A stretch of DNA of 52,081 nucleotides. Origin: Firmicutes bacterium UBA4881. GTDB taxonomy: Bacteria > Bacillota > DTU065. Position numbers and translations under genes: made by a program. Positions 44,594-52,081 of this stretch are shown here, piece by piece. The stretch is taken from positions 1 to 52,081 of the forward strand of contig DHDH01000015.1 in assembly GCA_002399235.1 (NCBI GenBank). The letters are read 5' to 3'. Each line of letters begins with the position of its first letter. Position 1 is the stretch's first letter. The notes beneath the pieces are model-generated. The model was not told where the DNA came from. It was given only the letters and a program-made list of their open reading frames with translations, and did not search any database.

Positions 44594-44622
44594 AAAAAGG
44601 CCCCCGGTTAACCCGAAGGCCT
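44594..44622 (-). terminator. Terminator of the family 1 binding-protein gene
   Basis: On the minus strand AGGCCTTCGG (44622-44613), 5-nt loop, CCGGGGGCCT (44607-44598), then UUUUU. Two U-G wobbles form only in this direction. It sits 22 nt after the stop codon. Confidence 0.92.
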
Positions 44623-44644
44623 GGAATCTTATTTCTTAGCAAGT

Positions 44645-45925
44645 TTATCTATATATTTGGTATTCTTTTTGTTTACGGCTTAGCTCTTGTTCAGTATTTT
44701 TAGCAGCAATCTTTAGTGCCTCTTCCGGTGCAATCTTCTTTTGTAGTACATTGTGTACGGCAAAGTTTAATTCTCTTTGTACTGCACTACCACCAGGGAA
44801 ATAACTAAAAGCATTAGATACATTGAGTTGCTCGTAAAACATCTGCTTATCATTATCAGGAATAGGTAGTGATTTGGTAGCAGCCATATTACCAGAGAAA
44901 ATCATAGCACCTTTAATTTTTTCTGGAACTAGTTTAACTAACTGACTTTGTACCTCGTCAGAAAGATACCATTCTAAATACTTGAAGGCGGCTTCTTTAT
45001 TTTTAGCATTCTTAGCAATACCTAAAGTAGAACCACCCATAAAGCTCTCATGGCTAATTGAGCCATCTTGTCTAACAGTACCTGGAATTAAGCCAACTTG
45101 CCACTTACCACTTAATTCGGGGGCTGCTAGATAAACATTTGCGTAAAAAGCACTGATATCCATTAATACTGGCCATTCGCCTGTTTTAAACATTTGGAAA
45201 GAGATTCCCTCTTGAGGCAAACCATGTTTAGTATAAAGCTCAACATAGTTTTTAAAGCCTTGGACTGAGTTATCTTCTAAGAGCTTACTTTTATAAGTTT
45301 CGCCATCAACCCAGCTACCATTGTTCTGTTTCATCATTAGGTATGAACCCCATTCAGGGCCACCATTGATACCACCATATCCCCAGCCAGCAGACATATT
45401 CCTAGCTTTTAGCTTCGGTTGAATGGCATGCAAATCGTTCCAAGTCTTAGGTATAGCCATACCTAAATCACGAAGAATATCTGTACGGTAATAACCAACA
45501 ATAACTCCAGCATTTTCCACAAAATCAAAAGTGTTCCCTCTAAAGTTTAGAGCTCTGGTTGTCCCAGGATAAAGTTTCTTTTCCACAGCTTGCACTCGTG
45601 CGGCACCAAAGTTTTCCTTAAGATCCAAAACACCACTTCTAACCCCATATTCTACTAAATGATCAGGTGCACCAGCAATAATATCAGGAGTAGAGTTAGA
45701 AGCCATTGCTAAAAGTACTTTATTAAACATACCTTCCCAAGGAAAAACGCTTATAGAAACTTCAATGCCAGTCTTGGGAGTAAAGTCTTGTGCAATGAGA
45801 TCTTTAATTATGCTAATTGTTTCATTAGCTAGACCAACTTCCCAAACTTCAATCTTTGGTCCTGCCCAGACAGCCACTGACAGAAGAAGAATCAACGCTA
45901 AGGTAAAAGTAACTCTTCTAGTCAT
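44645..45925 (-). CDS. Extracellular solute-binding protein family 1, no adjacent permease
   Basis: Binding protein of the MalE/UgpB-like carbohydrate class: KIEVWEVGLANETISIIK, VFPWEGMFNKVLLAMAS, PDIIAGAPDHLVEYG, SHESFMGGSTLGIAKNAKNKEAAFKYLEWY are typical (quoted in parts). The ATG at 45923-45925 gives 426 residues with signal peptide MTRRVTFTLALILLLSVAVWA-G and no lipobox Cys. GGGGGGC precedes it. The gene lies between two terminators, so it is transcribed alone despite following dppC. Its permeases must be elsewhere. Ligand unknown, sugar likely by family. Confidence 0.88.
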   Translation of the reverse strand: MTRRVTFTLALILLLSVAVWAGPKIEVWEVGLANETISIIKDLIAQDFTPKTGIEVSISVFPWEGMFNKVLLAMASNSTPDIIAGAPDHLVEYGVRSGVLDLKENFGAARVQAVEKKLYPGTTRALNFRGNTFDFVENAGVIVGYYRTDILRDLGMAIPKTWNDLHAIQPKLKARNMSAGWGYGGINGGPEWGSYLMMKQNNGSWVDGETYKSKLLEDNSVQGFKNYVELYTKHGLPQEGISFQMFKTGEWPVLMDISAFYANVYLAAPELSGKWQVGLIPGTVRQDGSISHESFMGGSTLGIAKNAKNKEAAFKYLEWYLSDEVQSQLVKLVPEKIKGAMIFSGNMAATKSLPIPDNDKQMFYEQLNVSNAFSYFPGGSAVQRELNFAVHNVLQKKIAPEEALKIAAKNTEQELSRKQKEYQIYR

Positions 45926-46030
45926 ATTAATAGCCCCCCTATTGATTTTACCTTTAATAAATTCTTTAGAGAGACTTTTTTCCCTCTCCGGATTAACTAC
46001 TTCGAGCAAAGATAAGTAAATTCAACTTAA

Positions 46031-46057
46031 AAGTGCTGGGTTTATAACCCAGCACTT
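46031..46057 (-). terminator. Terminator of the dpp operon
   Basis: Perfect 12-bp stem AAGTGCTGGGTT (46031-46042) / AACCCAGCACTT (46046-46057) with a 3-nt loop, minus-strand read-out ending in a short U-run (UUUU). It lies about 50 nt after the dppC stop and isolates the next gene. Confidence 0.88.
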
Positions 46058-46108
46058 AATTAGTTTTTAATCTATTAACTCTTCTGTGTAAATTAATTAC
46101 CACTATAA

Positions 46109-46975
46109 TTAAGACTGCATCTTCGGATCTAAGACATCACGGAAAGCATCGCCTACAAGGTTCCAAGCGAGCACAAATAAAACTATAGCTAAGCCAGGAT
46201 AAACAATTGTGTACCAGTAAGCAAAAGCATTTTCTGGTGTACCTAAGAGCCAGTTACGGCCAAAACTAATCATCTGACCCCAATCAGCATAACCTTGCGG
46301 TGCACCAACACCCAAGAAACTAAGGCCAGAAGCGGTGATAACTACAGAACCAATGTTCATACTAGCCTGGACTAAAACAGGGAAGATTGAATTAGGTAAT
46401 ACATGCTTCATAATAATTTGCCAATCCTTTACACCACAGGCTTTGGCCGCTAGAATATATTCTTCTTCTTTAATAGCTAAAATACTACCTCTTACAAGTC
46501 TCGCGTAACCCATCCAGTAAAAGCAGACCATTGCTAGCATAACCTTATCTAGACCACGTCCTAGAATTGTGGTAATTACTACAGCTGCGATTAAGAAGGG
46601 AAAACTCATAAAAACATCGACAATACGCATAAGAATCTCATCGAATTTACCACCATAATAGCCAGCAATAGAACCAACAATAATACCTATAGCACAACTA
46701 ACCCCTACAACAAACAATCCTACCCAAAAAGCTGTGCGTGTTCCCCAAACAATACCATAGAAAATATCATACTGTCCTTCGGTAGTTCCAAAGGGGTGCT
46801 CGGGAACAGGAGGTTTTGGTGTTGAACTATATCCATAACGAGGAATCATGTAGGGTTGTTCTGGATCCCTTGGTGGTGCTAGCTTAGGAGCAAATATCGC
46901 TACTAATACGAATCCAATCAATATAATTAGCCCCAAGAGAGAAATGGGGTTACGCATTAATTTTTTTAGTACCAC
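46109..46975 (-). CDS. dppC: Peptide ABC transporter permease, DppC/OppC type
   Basis: One of two inner-membrane channel subunits of the dipeptide/oligopeptide importer. 288 residues, an N-terminal OppC helix (LMRNPISLLGLIILIGFVLV), six helices in all, and the EAA loop EEYILAAKACGVKDWQIIMK with the usual Gly. Start is GTG with GGAG upstream, 6 nt after dppB. Last gene of the operon. Confidence 0.93.
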   Translation of the reverse strand: MVLKKLMRNPISLLGLIILIGFVLVAIFAPKLAPPRDPEQPYMIPRYGYSSTPKPPVPEHPFGTTEGQYDIFYGIVWGTRTAFWVGLFVVGVSCAIGIIVGSIAGYYGGKFDEILMRIVDVFMSFPFLIAAVVITTILGRGLDKVMLAMVCFYWMGYARLVRGSILAIKEEEYILAAKACGVKDWQIIMKHVLPNSIFPVLVQASMNIGSVVITASGLSFLGVGAPQGYADWGQMISFGRNWLLGTPENAFAYWYTIVYPGLAIVLFVLAWNLVGDAFRDVLDPKMQS

Positions 46976-46981
46976 AGAGCA

Positions 46982-48013
46982 TCACTCCAGTCTTACTCTC
47001 GGGTCAACGAAAGCATACAGAATATCCACAATCAAGTTAACAATTACTAGTAGGAAACAGTAGAACATCGTAGTCCCTAAAACTGCTGCATAATCAAGTT
47101 GTTGTGCTGCAGTTGCCGTTAACAATCCTAAACCTTTAAAGTCGAAAACAGTTTCGACGATAACTACACCACCTAACAAACCTAACACCATTAAGCCTGC
47201 TACAGTTACAACTGGTATTAAAGCATTACTTCTAATGTATTTTTTAACCACTACACGTTCTGGTAAACCTTTGGATCTACCTGTTCTGACATAATCTTTG
47301 TTCATGGTATCAAGCATACTCGAACGAGTTATACGCATGATAAAAGCCCACCATAAATAGGCAAGTGTCAGTGTAGGTCCAATCAAATGCCTAAGGGCAT
47401 CCCAGAAAATGGCCCAGTTGCCATTAAGTATAGCATCTAATGTGTACATACCTGTGTAGTTAACAAACTGATCAGAGGTAACAATTTGGTAAGCCCAAGT
47501 GCTAAGCCTACCAGGAGGAAACCAGCCCAAGACCCCATAAAAGATCATTAGTACCAAGAGCCCTCCCACAAAGCTTGGTAAGGACCAACCTACAATAGCA
47601 AAGATTCTCGTCAGGTGATCTCCCCAGCGATTGTGGTGCATTGCCGCAAAAGAACCTAGCAGAATTCCGCCAAAAATAACTGGAATAACAGCAAAGAGAG
47701 CTAATTCTAAGGTAGCAGGAAATCTAGCTAAAATAGCTTCTTTTACCGGCATGTTGGCAGAGTTAGACCACCCTAAGTCACCACGGATAACATTTTGAAT
47801 CCACTTAACGTAGCGCTCACCCGCAGGGCGATCTAAGCCATAAGTATGAATTAATACATCTGGGTCTTTATTTTTAAGTTCTTCAGGGCTACGAATATAA
47901 GAAGCTAACAACTGATACGGGGATAATAATTGCATCATTAAAAAAATCAGCAAAGTTACCCCTAGTATTACTACAGGCAAAGATAAAATACGCCTAAGAA
48001 TATAATTAAACAC
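46982..48013 (-). CDS. dppB: Peptide ABC transporter permease, DppB/OppB type
   Basis: Partner of DppC. 343 residues, starting YILRRILSLPVVILGVTLL, with the EAA loop KDYVRTGRSKGLPERVVVKK and the C-terminal DILYAFVDPRVRL characteristic of OppB/DppB. Start is GTG after AAAGGAG. It is separated from the binding-protein gene by 92 nt containing a stable hairpin, so it is probably expressed less than the binding protein. Confidence 0.94.
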   Translation of the reverse strand: MFNYILRRILSLPVVILGVTLLIFLMMQLLSPYQLLASYIRSPEELKNKDPDVLIHTYGLDRPAGERYVKWIQNVIRGDLGWSNSANMPVKEAILARFPATLELALFAVIPVIFGGILLGSFAAMHHNRWGDHLTRIFAIVGWSLPSFVGGLLVLMIFYGVLGWFPPGRLSTWAYQIVTSDQFVNYTGMYTLDAILNGNWAIFWDALRHLIGPTLTLAYLWWAFIMRITRSSMLDTMNKDYVRTGRSKGLPERVVVKKYIRSNALIPVVTVAGLMVLGLLGGVVIVETVFDFKGLGLLTATAAQQLDYAAVLGTTMFYCFLLVIVNLIVDILYAFVDPRVRLE

Positions 48014-48068
48014 AAACCATTTCTCCTTTTTCAGCGTTGATAAACCAACTCTTTAGCGAATTGGAATT

Positions 48069-48098
48069 AAGGAGCAGAGCAAGAACACTCTGCTCCTT
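48069..48098 (-). other. Intra-operon hairpin between binding protein and permease genes
   Basis: Perfect 11-bp stem AAGGAGCAGAG (48069-48079) / CTCTGCTCCTT (48088-48098) with an 8-nt loop. It begins 8 nt after the binding-protein stop and has no long U-run. Such hairpins in importer operons stabilise or partly end the upstream mRNA, raising binding protein over permease; that role is inferred. Confidence 0.7.
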
Positions 48099-48105
48099 AC
48101 TACGC

Positions 48106-49917
48106 TTACTTATAGAGTCTATAAATATCATATTCGCCAGGGCGAACAGGACTTGGATAGTACCCTTTAACTTCAGACCGGAAAACACGAACTACTTCGT
48201 TATCACTCATATAAAGTTGAATTGCATCTTCAAAAGCTAAATTTTGTAGCTTATTATAGATCTCTTGACGTTTTGCAGCACTAGTTTCGGCAATACCTTG
48301 AGCAATGAGTGGATCATATTTCTCTGCTGCTAACTTCTGCATATCAACTCCGCAATAACCAGCGAAAGTACCTGCGCTATGCATATATGGGGTTAGGAAG
48401 TTATGAGCATCTGGGAAATCAGGAATCCAACCCATAAAGAAGAAGGTGGTGCGACCGGAACGTAGATTATCAAGAAGTGATGGCCATTGAAGGTCTCTAA
48501 CTTGGACCTTAAACTTGCGGTTAAGGCTTTCAATATTATATTTGAGGATATCTGCTGCGGCAGCTCTCATGGTGTTACCAGAGTTATAGGTAATGGTCAT
48601 TGTAAAGCCTTTTTCCCACAACTCGCCACCAAAAGCCTTCTTAAACTCTTCTGTAGCTTTAGTTGGATTGAAGGCGTAAGTTTGTTGCTTATGATTACTG
48701 AAGGTTAACGCAGCTGGGATAGGACCAAAAGGTTTAGTAGCTCTACCCTTCATAACCTCTCCTAGGAATGCATCCCAGTCAAAGCTATAGAGGAAACCAC
48801 GACGTACATGCACATCTGCAAAGAAATTGCTTGGAATACCCTTACCATCTAACATACCACTACCAACATCAGGGTTACCTTTGGTGTCTATATTGAAGTT
48901 AAAGAAACCAGCGGTATTAGTCATGGTAGCTACATGGTCAACGATGGTAACGTTAGGCATCTTTTGTACTAGATCAAGTTTATCCAGAGGTACATAGATA
49001 GCATCAGCATCACCGTTTTGAAGCAGAACCTTACGGGTGCTAACCTCATCAATATATTGAATCTCAACAGTTTTGAAGGCAGCTGCTTTACGCCAATAGT
49101 TATCGTTTCTTTCGAGAACAACTTTCTTAGCATTTTTATCCCAGACCTTAAGTTTGAATGGACCAGTACCGTTAGCTTTGTCAAATAAAGCCATCTGCTC
49201 TTTGGCTTGGTTATACCACTTTACCCATGTATCAGGCTTACCATCCCAAGCACCATTTTTAATTGCCCAACCTTTGTTGTAGATAGCTGACCAGCTAGAA
49301 GAACGGGCCATAATGTTAAGAAAAGGTGCATAAGCGCTCTTAAGGTTAAAGATTACTTGATCGCCTTTGACTTCAATAGCTTTGTCTAGTGCGTCGTAGA
49401 CTTTACGCAATACCTTAGGATCGGCTTTGGCTACATCATCGCCACCACCAAAGTCAGCCACAAGCTCAGCAATAGTATTTACACCAAGGATTGGCTCAAG
49501 AAGCATCCAGTTAGGACCACCATCAGGATCCATTAACATATTGCGCATTAAGCTGTATTTAACATCGTTAGCAGTCAAAGTAGCACCGTCGTGGAACTTG
49601 ACACCTTTTCTGATGTTAAACTTGATAGTCTTACCATCTTTGGAAATAAGACCATTTTCAACAGAGGGTACTTCTGTTGCTAACATTGGCATCAACTTCG
49701 ACGTGCTTTCACCATCGTATTCCAAAAGGTTGTCATACACTTCGAAAGCAATTTCACCACTAGCATTGTCGTAAATCAATGCTGGGTCGAGGGTATCAGG
49801 ACCAGACCCAATAGAAACAAATACAAAAGTCTCTTTGTCAGTAGCTGCAAAAGCTACCAAAGACAAACACAAAACAGCCACTAAAACAGTAACAATAGTC
49901 TTGTTGACTTTCAACAT
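48106..49917 (-). CDS. dppA: Peptide-binding protein, solute-binding family 5
   Basis: High-affinity receptor for the importer. 603 residues: signal peptide MLKVNKTIVTVLVAVLCLSL then VAFA-ATDK, no lipobox Cys, hence free in a periplasm. Family blocks: GPDTLDPALIYDNASGEI, FNIRKGVKFHDGATLTANDV, NGTGPFKLKVWD, RRGFLYSFDWDAFL and FFMGWIPDFPDAHNFL. AAAGGAGGT is an excellent ribosome site. Longer than enterobacterial DppA (about 535). The ligand could be peptides or, as in some relatives, oligosaccharides. Confidence 0.92.
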   Translation of the reverse strand: MLKVNKTIVTVLVAVLCLSLVAFAATDKETFVFVSIGSGPDTLDPALIYDNASGEIAFEVYDNLLEYDGESTSKLMPMLATEVPSVENGLISKDGKTIKFNIRKGVKFHDGATLTANDVKYSLMRNMLMDPDGGPNWMLLEPILGVNTIAELVADFGGGDDVAKADPKVLRKVYDALDKAIEVKGDQVIFNLKSAYAPFLNIMARSSSWSAIYNKGWAIKNGAWDGKPDTWVKWYNQAKEQMALFDKANGTGPFKLKVWDKNAKKVVLERNDNYWRKAAAFKTVEIQYIDEVSTRKVLLQNGDADAIYVPLDKLDLVQKMPNVTIVDHVATMTNTAGFFNFNIDTKGNPDVGSGMLDGKGIPSNFFADVHVRRGFLYSFDWDAFLGEVMKGRATKPFGPIPAALTFSNHKQQTYAFNPTKATEEFKKAFGGELWEKGFTMTITYNSGNTMRAAAADILKYNIESLNRKFKVQVRDLQWPSLLDNLRSGRTTFFFMGWIPDFPDAHNFLTPYMHSAGTFAGYCGVDMQKLAAEKYDPLIAQGIAETSAAKRQEIYNKLQNLAFEDAIQLYMSDNEVVRVFRSEVKGYYPSPVRPGEYDIYRLYK

Positions 49918-49965
49918 GATAACCTCCTTTTATATGCATTCACGTTTTGTCGTGACTACATCAAA

Positions 49966-51006
49966 TTAAATAGCAGATATTACTGGGGCTGCTGCCAAAG
50001 ATAACTCCCTAGCAAAATGGCAAGCAACTTGATGTCCATCATTAATATTTTGTAATGATGGTTCTTTTTGACTACAGATCTCTTGTCTATATGGACAACG
50101 AGTGTGGAAGTGACATCCAGAAGGTGGATTGGCAGGGGAGGGAACATCACCTTCTAAAATAATCTGTTCTCTATCATAATCTACTGCTGGTAGAGGAATT
50201 GCTGATAATAAAGCTTCAGTGTAAGGATGTTTAGGTTCCAAAAATAATTCCGCTGAAGAAGCAATTTCTACAATCTTACCTAAATACATAACAGCAATCC
50301 TATCACTGACATATTGAACAACACTTAGATCATGAGCAATAAATAGATAAGTTAAACCAAACTGATCTTGAAGATCCTTAAGAAGGTTAATAACCTGAGC
50401 TTGCACCGAAACATCTAGAGCTGAAACTGGTTCGTCGCAAATCACTAAACTAGGTTTTAGCGCTAAAGCTCTAGCAATACCGATACGTTGCCTTTGACCT
50501 CCAGAGAATTCATGGGGAAAACGCTTCATATGAGATTTACCTAACCCTACTGCTTCTAAGAGTTCAGCAACTCTCTTTTTTCGCTCATCCTTTTTCATTC
50601 CATAAGCCTTCAATGGTTCTTCAATAATCTCATCCACTCGCATACGTGGATCCAAAGAAGAATAGGGATCTTGAAAAACGATTTGCATATGACGTCGTAA
50701 TCTTTTAATCGATCTCTGGTTTACATCAACCATTTGTCCATCTAGATTAAACTTTATATCACCAGCAGTTGGTTTATTTAGATGCAATATTGTACGGCCA
50801 GCAGTTGATTTTCCACAACCACTTTCACCAACCAAACCTAAAGTTTCGCCTTTCTTGATAGCAAAACTGATACCATCAACGGCCTTTACATCATTAACAT
50901 GGGTCTTAAATAAGCCCCCAGTTATGGGATAATACTTCTTTAGTCCTGAAACTGATAACAATACATTGTTATCATCTAGGGAAGTTATAATTTTTTGTTC
51001 ATTCAT
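49966..51006 (-). CDS. dppF: Peptide ABC transporter ATP-binding protein, DppF/OppF type
   Basis: 346 residues with Walker A GESGCGKST, signature FSGGQRQRIGIARALAL, Walker B VICDEPVSALDVS, switch His in FIAHDLSV, and the C-terminal cysteine-rich oligopeptide extension (GCHFHTRCPYRQEIC). Its ATG overlaps the dppD stop by 8 nt, so the ATPase pair is translationally coupled. Confidence 0.94.
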   Translation of the reverse strand: MNEQKIITSLDDNNVLLSVSGLKKYYPITGGLFKTHVNDVKAVDGISFAIKKGETLGLVGESGCGKSTAGRTILHLNKPTAGDIKFNLDGQMVDVNQRSIKRLRRHMQIVFQDPYSSLDPRMRVDEIIEEPLKAYGMKKDERKKRVAELLEAVGLGKSHMKRFPHEFSGGQRQRIGIARALALKPSLVICDEPVSALDVSVQAQVINLLKDLQDQFGLTYLFIAHDLSVVQYVSDRIAVMYLGKIVEIASSAELFLEPKHPYTEALLSAIPLPAVDYDREQIILEGDVPSPANPPSGCHFHTRCPYRQEICSQKEPSLQNINDGHQVACHFARELSLAAAPVISAI

Positions 51007-51994
51007 GGAGCCAACACCTAACCTTATGTCCGGTTTCTACCTCAATCAAAGGTGGCTCCTCCTGACATTTATCGAAAGCACGTGGGCAGCGAGGAGCAAA
51101 TCTACAACCTGTAACAATTTCGCTAGGATCTGGTACATTCCCAGCTATAGGAATCAAGCGATCCTTTTTTCTTTCTTTAGGATTAAGTTTAGGAATAGAG
51201 TTAAGTAATCCTAAAGTGTAAGGATGAAGAGGACTCTTAAAAATCTCTCTCACCTTAGCTTCTTCTACAACCCGACCTAAATACATAACTAAAACACGAT
51301 CACACATCAAACCAACTACGCCCATGTTATGAGTAATCATCATAATCGACATGTCATGCTCTTGTTGTAAGCGTTTCATTAAATCTAATATCTGCGCTTG
51401 AATGGTAACATCTAAAGCTGTAGTAGGCTCATCTGCTATTAAAAATCGAGGGTTGCACGATAGCGCTATCGCAATCATGACTCTTTGTCTCATACCACCA
51501 CTCATTTGGTGCGGATACTCTCTCACTCGCAATTCAGGGTCAGGAATACCAACATGCTTTAGAAGTTCAACGGCCCTCATCATGGCTTCTTTCTTATTCA
51601 TCTTTTCGTGCAATAGTAAGGATTCTATAATCTGTTCTCCTACTGTGTAAACAGGGTTTAAAGAGGTCATTGGCTCTTGAAATATCATTGAAATCTCTTT
51701 ACCCCTAATTGAACGCATTTCGCGGCTTTTAGGATTGAGCCTAGCAATATCAATGCTAGCATTACCATCGCGTGGTATGTAGTTTATAGAACCACTTTCA
51801 ATACTGGCAAATCTATCTGGTAGCAGTTGCATAATAGATAAAGCGGTGATACTTTTCCCACAGCCACTCTCACCTACTACCCCTAAAACTTCTTTCTCAT
51901 CGACTGAAAAAGATACACCATCAACAGCTTTAACTACACCTCTTTCAGTCTTGATATAAGTTCTTAAATCATCTACTTGAATTACATGTGTCAC
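50999..51994 (-). CDS. dppD: Peptide ABC transporter ATP-binding protein, DppD/OppD type
   Basis: 331 residues with Walker A GESGCGKSITALSIMQ, signature MSGGMRQRVMIAIAL, Walker B FLIADEPTTALDVT, switch His in MITHNMGV, and the C-terminal GCRFAPRCPRAFDKC extension. Start is GTG (51992-51994) with a poor ribosome site of its own. A strong ribosome site 31 nt upstream serves a six-codon leader frame, so dppD may depend on translation of that leader. First gene of the operon in this window. Confidence 0.93.
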   Translation of the reverse strand: MTHVIQVDDLRTYIKTERGVVKAVDGVSFSVDEKEVLGVVGESGCGKSITALSIMQLLPDRFASIESGSINYIPRDGNASIDIARLNPKSREMRSIRGKEISMIFQEPMTSLNPVYTVGEQIIESLLLHEKMNKKEAMMRAVELLKHVGIPDPELRVREYPHQMSGGMRQRVMIAIALSCNPRFLIADEPTTALDVTIQAQILDLMKRLQQEHDMSIMMITHNMGVVGLMCDRVLVMYLGRVVEEAKVREIFKSPLHPYTLGLLNSIPKLNPKERKKDRLIPIAGNVPDPSEIVTGCRFAPRCPRAFDKCQEEPPLIEVETGHKVRCWLHE

Positions 51995-52004
51995 TCAAAC
52001 CAGC

Positions 52005-52025
52005 TTACACAGAAACTTCCTGCAT
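52005..52025 (-). CDS. Six-codon leader frame upstream of dppD
   Basis: AAAGGAGGT followed 7 nt later by ATG, product MQEVSV, then TAA, ending 10 nt before the dppD GTG and in a different frame. The ribosome site here is the best in the neighbourhood, while dppD has a weak one. It may load ribosomes for dppD by reinitiation. Confidence 0.4.
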   Translation of the reverse strand: MQEVSV

Positions 52026-52044
52026 AAGCCTACCTCCTTTAATA

Positions 52045-52068
52045 TCTTCTATCTAAAAGGATAGAAGA
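52045..52068 (-). repeat. 9-bp inverted repeat in the dpp leader
   Basis: TCTTCTATC (52045-52053) and GATAGAAGA (52060-52068) around 6 nt, directly upstream of the leader ribosome site. It may be an operator or an mRNA hairpin. The window ends 13 nt later, so the promoter is not seen. Confidence 0.5.
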
Positions 52069-52081
52069 GAATATTCGCTAG

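Noticed and set aside
1..52081. CRISPR array, prophage, rRNA or tRNA genes, complete IS element
   Set aside because: No spaced direct repeats, integrase, phage structural gene, transposase or TPsiC-like GGTTCRA arm in a cloverleaf context was found by reading both strands.

Overview
The window looks like a chromosomal segment of a low-GC, motile, anaerobic member of the Bacillota that probably has an outer membrane. The Bacillota signal comes from gene content and order: glmU-prs, yhaO-yhaN, pepV, a ykfB/ykfC pair, popT, AGGAGG-type ribosome sites and many GTG starts. Anaerobic growth is suggested by the class III ribonucleotide reductase pair nrdG/nrdD. A diderm envelope is an inference from two signal-peptide proteins with beta-barrel-like C-termini ending in F and W, and from three ABC binding proteins that have a cleavable-type signal peptide but no lipobox cysteine. 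Halanaerobiales-like or other diderm Bacillota would fit; I cannot assign a genus.

Layout. (1) 0.2-11.2 kb, all minus strand: a flagellin with a sigma-28-type promoter, a Maf flagellin glycosyltransferase, and a nearly complete legionaminic acid pathway (legB, legC, ptmE, legH, legI, legG, legF). This reads as a flagellin glycosylation island. (2) 11.6-14.0 kb: prs and glmU, supplying PRPP and UDP-GlcNAc. (3) 14.3-19.6 kb: a large exported zinc-peptidase-like/propeller/barrel protein, an EamA transporter and a small outer-membrane-type protein, separated by long gene-poor spacers. (4) 20.1-26.8 kb: an accessory block with a GC-rich structured RNA element resembling an orphan HEARO/omega-RNA, a MerR/GyrI regulator with a 19-bp-spacer promoter, two GNAT acetyltransferases (one a tandem fusion with an AAC(6')-like half), and a heterodimeric ABC exporter behind a palindromic operator-like site. 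(5) 27.3-31.1 kb: TPP riboswitch, terminator and thiBPQ thiamine importer. (6) 31.3-34.0 kb, plus strand: a murein-peptide recycling operon (beta-lactamase-fold hydrolase, L-Ala-D/L-Glu epimerase, NlpC/P60 endopeptidase), followed by nrdG-nrdD. (7) 37-44.5 kb, minus: glycosyltransferase, PopT-type polyprenyl-phosphate transporter, PepV dipeptidase, YhaN/YhaO. (8) 44.6-52.1 kb, minus: a lone family 1 binding protein and a complete dipeptide/oligopeptide importer (dppD, dppF, family 5 binding protein, dppB, dppC), with a possible six-codon leader at the window edge.

How the genes work together: GlmU feeds amino-sugar metabolism that can supply both the cell wall and the legionaminic acid pathway. 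Peptides brought in by the Dpp system or released from murein can be processed by YkfC, YkfB and PepV. Strand calls for several hairpins rest on G-U wobbles that pair only in the transcript of one strand. I saw no tRNA or rRNA genes, CRISPR array, prophage or intact insertion sequence.
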